13,640 bases of DNA, from positions 1 to 13,640 of the forward strand of contig JBCDGZ010000170.1 of the NCBI GenBank assembly GCA_038750655.1. The letters are read 5' to 3'. The notes under the pieces were generated by a model that was not told the origin of the DNA, searched no databases, and saw nothing but the letters and a program-made list of their open reading frames with translations. The stretch comes from JBCDGZ01 sp038750655. Lineage in GTDB: Bacteria; Bacteroidota; Bacteroidia; Chitinophagales; Saprospiraceae. A program made the position numbers and the translations under genes. Shown here piece after piece: positions 1 through 6,542 of the stretch (the first letter of the stretch is position 1; each line of letters opens with the position of its first letter).

Positions 1-111
1 ACCGTTAAATATGCTTTTTTCCAAGAACGCCCCCAAATTGCCAAAAGTTGAGCAGTAGGCTATTTTTAACAAAGCAAGGGGTTATTTTGCTAAATATGTA
101 CAAAATTGCAC

Positions 112-143
112 TTTGTTCAGCTGCAAATAAATCCGTAATTTTG
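112..143 (+). promoter_or_regulatory. Bacteroidota-type promoter of the C25-like T9SS protein gene
   Basis: A TTTG element at 112-115 and TAATTTTG at 136-143 are separated by 20 bases. They match the Bacteroidota sigma-factor consensus TTTG / TAnnTTTG. Transcription would start near 150, just upstream of the ATG at 171. This argues that 171, and not an upstream in-frame TTG at 48, is the true start. This is the best two-element promoter match in the window. Confidence 0.6.
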
Positions 144-170
144 GTGACTCACATACTATATTCCATACTC

Positions 171-2459
171 ATGAACACTTTCTACACTTCCGTATGTTTT
201 AGCCTGATCCTCGTTTTCTCTCTATCCACCGCTGCCATTGCCCAGCAAACAGGCACAGAGCGTGCTGTGCAGGTGAGTGCAACGCTGTTTGATAATCCAC
301 CGGCCGTCCTTTTCTCTTGGCCCGACGACCCTACGGCGAGTAGTTATTGGGTGTATCGCAAAGCACTGGACGACAAGAGCTGGGGCAGCCCGATTGCTCA
401 ACTGCCTCCCAACGACAACTCCTTTAGAGATGAGGAGATTGAGGTGGGAGTAGGCTATGAATATGCCTTTTTTAAAAAAGGGTTTGATCTGATTCGGGAT
501 ACGGTCTGTGTGCCCGCGAATACGGAGCTAAAGTTCACCATTTCTGATATGTATGGGATTGGTCTGTGTTGCAATTTTGGCTTTGGCTACTACCAGGTGG
601 AGGCCTGTGATAGCCTCTACGCCAGCGGCGCTGACTTCGCCTGGCAAGATAGCTCCGTATTCCAAGTCTGTAATGATGCAGATACCTGCACTCAGCTTGT
701 CGTTACCCTCTCTCCTGATATGTTCCCCAACAGCACTTCCTGGACCTTGGAAAATAAGGAAACGGGCGCGCTACTGGGCCGCTCGGGGGAAATAGGGGCG
801 TACCTTGACCTGCGGCCCGCCTACGGCTACATCTATACCGGTATCCAACTGCCCGCCATCGAGCATCGCGGGAGCCTGCTCCTGCTCGTCGCCGAAAACC
901 TGGATGCCCCCCTCACCGCCGACCTCATTCGCCTCGAACTCGACCTGATCTCCGACGGCTGGAAGGTCATCCGCCGCACTGTCGCTGATACGGCCGACGT
1001 TCCCCAGGTCAAAACCCTCATCCAAGACCTTTATCAGCAAACCCCAGACTTGGAAGCCCTCTTCCTGCTGGGGCATATCCCCGTACCCTATTCCGGCGAT
1101 ATTTATCCCGATACCCACACCGAGCACCGAGGGGCCTGGGCCGCCGACAGCTACTACGGCGACATCGACGGCACTTGGACCGATACTATCGTCGATCGCA
1201 GTACTGCCTTTTTTAGCTATAATCACAACACCCCCGGCGATGGCAAATTCGATCAAGGGGGCCTGCCCTCCCCGCTGGAGCTGCAAGTCGGCCGGGTCGA
1301 TCTGAGCAATCTGCCAGCCTTCGCCGCCGACGAGATCGAGCTAACCCGAGCCTACCTGCAAAAGAACCACCTGTTTCGCAACGGCGGCATCGCCGCAGAG
1401 CGCCGCGCTTTGATCGACGATAATTTTGGAGTGCGCTTCGCTGCGCCCTCGGCCAGTGGATGGCGTAACTTTGCCCCTATGTTTGGTGCTGATGCAATTG
1501 TAGAGGCGGACTATTTTAGCACCATGCGCGAGCAAAGCTACCTGTGGTCCTACGGCTGTGGGCCGGGTACGCACATCAGCTCGGATGGGGTGGGTAGTAC
1601 GGCGGAGTTTGCTGCCGATTCTCTGCGCACCATCTTCACCATGCTTTTCGGTAGCCAGTTTGGCGATTGGGACAATGTCAACAACTTCCTTCGCGCTCCA
1701 CTGGCCTCCGGCGCCACCCTGACCAGTTGCTGGGCCGGCAATCCACCCTGGACGCTACACCAGATGGCGATGGGCTATCCCATCGGCTACTGCGCTCGGT
1801 TGACCCAGAACAGCGAAAACGAAGTCTACCTTAACGGCCCCCAATTAGCGCATGCCGCTTTGATGGGCGACCCTTCGCTGCGGATGCATATCGTACGCCC
1901 CGTAGAAGCCCTGCTGACCGAATCGACGGGCCAATCGGTGGAGCTGCGCTGGCCCGCCTCTAATGATCCAGACGTGATCGGTTACTATCTCTATCGCGCG
2001 CCTACCTTATATAGTGACTTCCAGCGCATCCACAACGACTTGATTAATAACACGGAGTACACTGACTTTACACCATTAGACAGTAATAATGTATACTTGC
2101 TTCGCGCGGTTAAGCTGGAAACCTCAGCCAGTGGCAGTTATTACAACCTGAGTAATGGTCGTTTGGACTCTTTGATTTTCCGCCGCACGGTGAGCACACA
2201 GGATTTGGAGCGCAGCGGACTGCGCATTTTCCCTAATCCAGCACAGCAGCAACTCTGGCTGGAGTTGGACCGCCTGCCGGCGGCTCCTTTGTCCTTGGAA
2301 CTCTTCGATGCTGTGGGGCGTCGGGTGCTGTGGCAGCCGGAGTTGGAGCGTTCAGCGCGCATCAGGGTTGATTTGGAGGGCTTGCCCGAGGGGATTTACT
2401 TTGTGCGGGTCGAGAGCGGCAGTTGGCGGGAGACGCGGAAAATAATACTGCTTAAGTAG
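171..2459 (+). CDS. Secreted gingipain (C25)-like protein with Fn3-like domains and T9SS sorting domain
   Basis: This is a 762-aa exported protein. The ATG at 171 is chosen because it opens directly onto a signal peptide (residues 1-24, hydrophobic core, ending AIA-QQ) and follows a good promoter; the frame is open from 48. An Fn3-like domain (about 30-105) is interrupted by a Cys-rich module (about 107-215) with ISDMYGIGLCC and SPDMFPNSTSW motifs. The core (about 234-574) carries GHIPVPYSG, a HRGAWAADSYYGD segment, SYGCGPGTH, LFGSQFGDWD, CWAGNPPW and a final GDPSLR. That order resembles C25 (gingipain-like) caspase-fold proteins, but the usual His-Gly / Cys catalytic dyad is not evident, so activity is doubtful. 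A second Fn3-like domain (576-669) leads to a type-A T9SS C-terminal sorting domain (683-762; FPNPA, GIYFVRV, KIILLK), implying outer-membrane secretion and cell-surface attachment. Fold assignment is from pattern memory; secretion is the surest part. Confidence 0.85.
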   Translation: MNTFYTSVCFSLILVFSLSTAAIAQQTGTERAVQVSATLFDNPPAVLFSWPDDPTASSYWVYRKALDDKSWGSPIAQLPPNDNSFRDEEIEVGVGYEYAFFKKGFDLIRDTVCVPANTELKFTISDMYGIGLCCNFGFGYYQVEACDSLYASGADFAWQDSSVFQVCNDADTCTQLVVTLSPDMFPNSTSWTLENKETGALLGRSGEIGAYLDLRPAYGYIYTGIQLPAIEHRGSLLLLVAENLDAPLTADLIRLELDLISDGWKVIRRTVADTADVPQVKTLIQDLYQQTPDLEALFLLGHIPVPYSGDIYPDTHTEHRGAWAADSYYGDIDGTWTDTIVDRSTAFFSYNHNTPGDGKFDQGGLPSPLELQVGRVDLSNLPAFAADEIELTRAYLQKNHLFRNGGIAAERRALIDDNFGVRFAAPSASGWRNFAPMFGADAIVEADYFSTMREQSYLWSYGCGPGTHISSDGVGSTAEFAADSLRTIFTMLFGSQFGDWDNVNNFLRAPLASGATLTSCWAGNPPWTLHQMAMGYPIGYCARLTQNSENEVYLNGPQLAHAALMGDPSLRMHIVRPVEALLTESTGQSVELRWPASNDPDVIGYYLYRAPTLYSDFQRIHNDLINNTEYTDFTPLDSNNVYLLRAVKLETSASGSYYNLSNGRLDSLIFRRTVSTQDLERSGLRIFPNPAQQQLWLELDRLPAAPLSLELFDAVGRRVLWQPELERSARIRVDLEGLPEGIYFVRVESGSWRETRKIILLK
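489..818 (+). other. Disc-like Cys-rich module inserted in the first Fn3-like domain
   Basis: These codons encode a segment with a FTISDMYGIGLCC-like stretch, several Cys residues and an SPDMFPNSTSWTLEN stretch. Both are hallmarks of a repeated module seen in secreted proteins of marine bacteria and protists (consensus-like DxYGDGxCC and PxxTSWxL). The flanking sequences, YEYAFFKKG before and YGYIYTGIQLPAIEHRG after, read as one continuous Fn3-like strand pair, so the module appears inserted in a hairpin. Module identity is from recollection of the motif; the boundaries are approximate. Confidence 0.45.
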
Positions 2460-2477
2460 TCCGAAAGACTATTTTTT
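2454..2477 (+). terminator. Possible weak intrinsic terminator overlapping the stop codon
   Basis: A short stem (TAGTC at 2457-2461 with GACTA at 2467-2471, five-base loop), extendable by A-T and G-T pairs, is followed by six T residues at 2472-2477. It overlaps the TAG stop of the upstream gene. The stem is short and AT-rich, so it is only a weak candidate. A similar ACTATTTTTT string recurs at 2493-2502. Confidence 0.35.
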
Positions 2478-2603
2478 AACTTCCGGGAGTGAACTATTTT
2501 TTGGGTAGTTAATTGAATTGATCAAAAGTATTAGAATAAGTAGAAATATGCTTGAACCTTTGTTAAAGTTGGTGGTTATTTAGATTAAATCTCAATAAGT
2601 GCG

Positions 2604-2611
2604 TACATTTG
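2604..2611 (+). promoter_or_regulatory. Candidate -7 element of the DUF4856-imelysin transcript
   Basis: TACATTTG matches the Bacteroidota -7 consensus TAnnTTTG. It lies 61 bases before the ATG of the DUF4856 gene in an AT-rich 213-bp gap. No convincing TTTG -33 element is seen at the right distance. The predicted leader is about 55 nt. Confidence 0.45.
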
Positions 2612-2635
2612 CGCCATTAATGAAAAAACTTAGGA

Positions 2636-2660
2636 TTTAATTTTTTTGACTAAAATTTAA
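2636..2660. repeat. Imperfect AT-rich dyad in the leader of the DUF4856-imelysin operon
   Basis: TTTAATTTT (2636-2644) and AAAATTTAA (2652-2660) form a 9-bp inverted repeat with one mismatch around a 7-base centre. It sits between the candidate promoter and the first ATG, where a repressor could act. In such AT-rich DNA it may be chance, and it does not read as a classic Fur box. Confidence 0.22.
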
Positions 2661-2672
2661 CTACCAATTACA

Positions 2673-3980
2673 ATGAATAAGCTTACATTCTTTAAGTTAA
2701 TGCTATCATTATCAGTCATTGTTCTGTTTTTCCCTGCTTGTGACAATGATGATGATTCGCCATCAGGTCCAGATGCTGGATTCTTGGCCAGTTCTATTGA
2801 TGCCCTCGGAGATACCGATCTCGGTGGCTTCACTGTTCCTACTGTCTACGATGTTGACAATGGTGTTTTTGCTCCTGGTGCCTACAACGGGCAAATCCGG
2901 AGATTGGCGCAGCTGCAAGAGATCGTAGATTCTTCCAGAAACGAGCCTATCCTCTGGGACATCAGAGAGGCTATGACCAACGAAGGTCTTGACAAGTTTG
3001 CCAGTGCAACTGCACAAGGGAACTCTAACCTTATTTCAAAAATCGATGAGTTGAATTACGATGGTGACATCGGGCCAGTCGATCAGTCTATTTCCGAGCG
3101 TTTTGCCGAAATGGCAGATAGTATGGTGATGTCTAGTCAAGCCAACTTTACGGTCACCGCTACTAATGGTACCGCAGGTATGATCACTACAGGTACTACC
3201 AAAAGGCACGTAAGTGCCAAGGGATTAGAGTACATTCAGTTGTTCGAGAAAGGATTGTACGGTGCTATCTTTTATGATCAGATGGTAGATGATTACCTAC
3301 GTCCTAGCCAGTCTGGTGCGGAGAATGCTAAAGGCAATAACAGAGAAGCCAACAGTGCTAACTATGATGCACAAGGAACAGACAGACAGCATCGCTTTGA
3401 TGAGGTTTTCGGTTACCTGGGTGCCAATCCACTGACTTACCCTAATGCATCTAACACTTCTAACGGCGACGGTTCTTTCATCGCTAACTATACTTTCGAC
3501 TTCAGTGATGAAACCGAAGCAGCTTTCGGTATCAACCTCGCTCAGAAATTGATGGATGCTTTCCTCTTCGGTCGTTCTGTCCTCAAAGCAGGCGAAGGAG
3601 AATTCCCCAATAATGAAAGCACCAATGAAGACTATTACGAAGCGGCAAGAGCAGACATCAAGTTGTATACGGAGCTTGGCTTAGCTGCTGCTGCCTACCA
3701 CTACCTCAACGATGCAATTGCTGACATTACAGATGAAGATAAGATTCACCACTTGTCTGAGGCGTTGGCTTTCATCTATGCTTTGTCTTTCAACTCTGAG
3801 GGTAGACTCTCTGCGACTGAGGCGCATGCTGTACTCATCGCATTGGGATGGTCAAGTTCAGATGCTTCACTTGGAGGCGTTTATGACATTAATTTGTGGG
3901 AAGTTACTGATGCTCAAATGCAGCAGGCTAAAGATTTGCTGGATAATGCTTATCCAGGCTTTGGCGCACTTCCTTTCTAA
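2673..3980 (+). CDS. DUF4856-family lipoprotein, probably part of a metal-uptake operon
   Basis: This 435-aa protein has a lipoprotein signal peptide: a hydrophobic stretch ending FFPA before Cys23, then DNDDD. The acidic run right after the Cys resembles Bacteroidota lipoprotein export signals, so surface exposure is likely. Features matching my recollection of DUF4856 are a VPTVYDV segment near residue 55, KGLEYIQLFEKGLYGAIFYDQ at about 183-203, HRFDEVFGYLGA at 240-251, and a helical C-terminal half. The family has no settled biochemical role but is repeatedly found beside imelysin-type proteins, as here (next gene 25 bp downstream). It is the first gene of the operon, with a TAnnTTTG element 61 bp upstream. 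A role in iron or other metal binding is inferred from the neighbours only. Confidence 0.85.
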   Translation: MNKLTFFKLMLSLSVIVLFFPACDNDDDSPSGPDAGFLASSIDALGDTDLGGFTVPTVYDVDNGVFAPGAYNGQIRRLAQLQEIVDSSRNEPILWDIREAMTNEGLDKFASATAQGNSNLISKIDELNYDGDIGPVDQSISERFAEMADSMVMSSQANFTVTATNGTAGMITTGTTKRHVSAKGLEYIQLFEKGLYGAIFYDQMVDDYLRPSQSGAENAKGNNREANSANYDAQGTDRQHRFDEVFGYLGANPLTYPNASNTSNGDGSFIANYTFDFSDETEAAFGINLAQKLMDAFLFGRSVLKAGEGEFPNNESTNEDYYEAARADIKLYTELGLAAAAYHYLNDAIADITDEDKIHHLSEALAFIYALSFNSEGRLSATEAHAVLIALGWSSSDASLGGVYDINLWEVTDAQMQQAKDLLDNAYPGFGALPF

Positions 3981-4005
3981 AACCCATAAATAAGGTATTG
4001 CCATT

Positions 4006-5109
4006 ATGAAAAAGAGAAACTGGTATTTTATCGTTTATTCGTTCGTTGCTCTGGCAGCTGTCTCGATGGTCTTTACTGCTTGTAGCAATGATGACGACTC
4101 CGACGGTCCTTCAGAAACGGATTTTACTGATCACCTCACCAACCAGATCAATGAGGTTATCATTCCTACCATCAATGCCTATCAGACAGAGATGGAGGAT
4201 TTGGTCACCGCATTAGATGCTTTTGTGGCCTCTTCTGATGAGTCAACGTTAAACAGTTTAAGAACTGCTTATCGGGAAGCTTATTTGGCTTACCAGGCTG
4301 CTGCCGTGCACAACTATTTTGCTACTGCCAATCAATCATTGGTTGTGACTTCTAATCTATTTCCTGTAGATCTTACTTTGTTGGAGGATTTGATTGAAAA
4401 TGAATCCTACAACTTTGGTACGATGGCTCAGGAGCGCGCCAATGGCTTTCCAGCCATTGATTACATGCTCTATGGTCCCAGCGACGTTTTGGGCTACTTT
4501 AGCGATAATGCTAAGCGACTGGATTTCCTGGAAGCTTTAGTAACAAGCATGAAGGATCGTGCTGATGTCTTGGTAACCCAATGGAATGGCAGCCTCAAGA
4601 CCAACTTTGTGGAGAATGGAGGAACGGCACTGGGCACCTCTATCAGTACTCAGCTCAACGAAAGTGTGGTCTACTACGAAATTCATGTTCGTGAGAATAA
4701 GGTCGGAATTCCCATCGGTCGTTTAGGTCCTAATGACTCGCCGATTCCTGCGGATGCCACCAAGATCGAATCCTATTACCAGTCTTTATTTGATGGCAAT
4801 GAAGATTTTACTTTTGAGCTACTCAAAGCCTCGATCGAAGAGATGGAAGATATGTATCTCGGTACAACTTCCTCAGGGACAGACGGACAGGGATACGAAG
4901 AATTGATGATTGCTCGCGAGCAGACTTCAATTGACTCAGACATCAAGGCGCAATTTGCGGCCATTTATAATTTGATTTCCAGCCGCAGCTCTATCTCGGG
5001 TGATGATGCACTCTATCAGAGTGTTCAGGAACTGGTTACCTTGTATAAGTCGGATCTTTTTCCGGTACTCAATATACAAGATGCCGATGGAGCTAACGAT
5101 GGAGATTAA
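4006..5109 (+). CDS. Imelysin-family (peptidase M75-like) lipoprotein
   Basis: This 367-aa lipoprotein has a signal peptide ending VFTA before Cys26, followed by the acidic run SNDDDSD typical of surface-exported Bacteroidota lipoproteins. The mature part is an all-helical imelysin-like domain (about 38-360) with QINEVIIPTINAYQTE, a TAYREAYLAYQ helix, NGFPAIDYMLYG at 146-157 and NKVGIPIGRLGP at 231-242. Imelysins (insulin-cleaving membrane protease / EfeM-like) are iron-regulated envelope proteins thought to bind or deliver iron. The signature GxHxxE is here GFPAID (147-152): the His is replaced by Pro and the Glu by Asp, as I recall for one Bacteroidota subgroup, so metal binding by the classical site is questionable. 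It is co-transcribed with the DUF4856 gene and ends 35 bp before a strong hairpin terminator. Confidence 0.88.
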   Translation: MKKRNWYFIVYSFVALAAVSMVFTACSNDDDSDGPSETDFTDHLTNQINEVIIPTINAYQTEMEDLVTALDAFVASSDESTLNSLRTAYREAYLAYQAAAVHNYFATANQSLVVTSNLFPVDLTLLEDLIENESYNFGTMAQERANGFPAIDYMLYGPSDVLGYFSDNAKRLDFLEALVTSMKDRADVLVTQWNGSLKTNFVENGGTALGTSISTQLNESVVYYEIHVRENKVGIPIGRLGPNDSPIPADATKIESYYQSLFDGNEDFTFELLKASIEEMEDMYLGTTSSGTDGQGYEELMIAREQTSIDSDIKAQFAAIYNLISSRSSISGDDALYQSVQELVTLYKSDLFPVLNIQDADGANDGD

Positions 5110-5144
5110 TTGATCATTCTTACCTGTGTTGTAATGACTCGGGT

Positions 5145-5186
5145 AAAAAAGGCGCTGCATTTATTTTTGAGTGCAGTGCCTTTTTT
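5145..5186 (+). terminator. Strong hairpin terminator between imelysin and carboxylase genes
   Basis: AAAAAAGGCGCTGCA (5145-5159) pairs with TGCAGTGCCTTTTTT (5172-5186): a 15-bp stem with a single G-T wobble, a 12-base loop, an A-tract on the left and a T-tract on the right. The next start codon is only 12 bases further on. It should end or attenuate the upstream transcript, splitting the four-gene cluster into two expression units. Confidence 0.8.
5162..5169 (+). promoter_or_regulatory. Candidate -7 element in the terminator loop
   Basis: TATTTTTG matches TAnnTTTG and lies within the loop of the hairpin at 5145-5186, 29 bases before the carboxylase ATG. Initiation would fall near 5175, bypassing the terminator. 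No good -33 TTTG is visible, and the loop is T-rich, so chance is possible. Confidence 0.3.
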
Positions 5187-5198
5187 CCTATTTCCTAG

Positions 5199-6542
5199 AT
5201 GTACAACGCTTTTAATAAACTCAATAACTTTCTGTTCAGAGAGGTCTCGATTGCTCCTCTGATTGTTTTTCGACTGGCCTTCGGCACCCTACTGCTCTAC
5301 AGCACCTTCAGAACCTGGCAGAAAGACTGGATCGCCGAACTGTACATCGATCCTACCTACCACTTTAGCTTCTTCTCCTGGCTGCCCCCACCGGGGCCAG
5401 ATGAAATCTATCTGATCTTTTTTCTATTGGGCTGCTGTGCCGTAGGCATCATCTTGGGCTTATTTTATCGTCTGAGTACCCTGCTTTTCTTTCTGCTCTT
5501 TACGTACTGCGAATTAATCGATAAAACCTACTACCTCAATCATTACTACCTGGTTACCCTGCTCACCTTCTGGCTGACCCTAGTGCCCGCCAACCGCTGG
5601 TACGCTCTAGATACCCTAATTTTCCCCAAAATCAAATCCTCTACCTGCGCCAACTGGCACATCCTCATCTTTAAAGTCCAACTGTCCATCGTCTACTTCT
5701 TCGCCGGGCTGGCCAAGGTCAATCCCGACTGGCTGTTCCGCGCGCAGCCGATGGCCACCTGGCTGCCCGGAAAATACCAGCTCCCCATCCTAGGCTCCTG
5801 GATGCATTACAAGGAAGTAGCCTTTCTGTTCAGTTGGGCGGGTTGCGTCTACGATTTGAGCATTTGGTTTTTTTTGTGGATCAAAAGAACCCGGGCCTTG
5901 GCCTATGTCGGCGTACTGGTTTTTCATATTCTTACGGCCATCCTCTTTCCCCGAATTGGGATGTTTCCGTTCATTATGATCACCTCGACGATTATCTTCT
6001 TTTCTCCGTCTTGGCACCAAAAAGTACTGTCCTGGCTTCCCTTCTCCGCTGCTCTGGACGGACAAGAAATTAAACAACCAGCGCTCCAATGGTGGAGTAC
6101 CCTGGTGTCCAGCGCATTACTGCTTTACTTCGCCGTACAGTTGTACCTACCGCTCCGCTACTTACAATACTCCGGCAATCTGTTTTGGCACGAGAAGGGC
6201 TTTCGTTTCAGTTGGCGAGTGATGCTGATTGAGAAAAGTGGCGATACGGTAATCATTGTCAGAGATACGGTCAACAATGTGCAGCGAGAAGTCAAACTGA
6301 ACCAATACTTGACGCCCTTTCAGCGCCAGCAAATGAAGTCCCAGCCCGATATGATGCTGCAGTTTGCCCGATACATTGGAGATGAATTCCAGAAAGAGCA
6401 TGGCTACGCCCCGGAGGTTTACGTAAAAAGTCGGCTGTCCCTCAACGGGAGAAGAAGCCAGCCCTTTACCGACGAGACCATCGATGTTTATTCCTTCACC
6501 GATCCTATCAATAACAACTGGATTCTACCTTTAAAAGAATAA
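5199..6542 (+). CDS. Vitamin K-dependent gamma-carboxylase homologue (HTTM domain membrane protein)
   Basis: This is a 447-aa multi-pass membrane protein. Helices lie roughly at 18-36, 68-88, 92-107, 116-131, 158-172, 206-228, 235-250, 254-268 and 300-318, followed by a C-terminal domain (325-447). It aligns by eye with human gamma-glutamyl carboxylase (GGCX). DKTYYLNHYYL (108-118) matches the DKTxWNNHSYL region containing His160. YFFAGLAKVNPDW (166-178) matches YFIAGVKKLDADW, placing Lys173 on catalytic Lys218. FHILTAILFPRIGMF (242-256) matches FHxxxxxLFxIGMF. The tail FSWRVM...LNQYLTPFQ...PDMMLQFARYI matches the GGCX region after the membrane domain. The known family reaction carboxylates Glu to Gla using reduced vitamin K, O2 and CO2; Bacteroidota usually hold menaquinone. 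The substrate here is unknown. Its stop overlaps the receptor's ATG by one base (TAATG), indicating translational coupling. Confidence 0.87.
   Translation: MYNAFNKLNNFLFREVSIAPLIVFRLAFGTLLLYSTFRTWQKDWIAELYIDPTYHFSFFSWLPPPGPDEIYLIFFLLGCCAVGIILGLFYRLSTLLFFLLFTYCELIDKTYYLNHYYLVTLLTFWLTLVPANRWYALDTLIFPKIKSSTCANWHILIFKVQLSIVYFFAGLAKVNPDWLFRAQPMATWLPGKYQLPILGSWMHYKEVAFLFSWAGCVYDLSIWFFLWIKRTRALAYVGVLVFHILTAILFPRIGMFPFIMITSTIIFFSPSWHQKVLSWLPFSAALDGQEIKQPALQWWSTLVSSALLLYFAVQLYLPLRYLQYSGNLFWHEKGFRFSWRVMLIEKSGDTVIIVRDTVNNVQREVKLNQYLTPFQRQQMKSQPDMMLQFARYIGDEFQKEHGYAPEVYVKSRLSLNGRRSQPFTDETIDVYSFTDPINNNWILPLKE

Noticed and set aside
48..170. In-frame N-terminal extension of the first protein from a TTG at 48
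   Set aside because: The ATG at 171 begins a canonical signal peptide and follows a two-element promoter at 112-143, so the extension lies upstream of or within the promoter.
771..1286. 171-aa minus-strand open frame inside the C25-like gene
   Set aside because: It lies opposite a well-supported gene in a GC-rich stretch; the composition is Gly/Val-rich without any domain and looks like a codon-bias shadow.
2500..2672. Fur box upstream of the imelysin operon
   Set aside because: No sequence resembling the GATAATGATAATCATTATC-type palindrome is present; only an imperfect AT-rich dyad at 2636-2660 was found.
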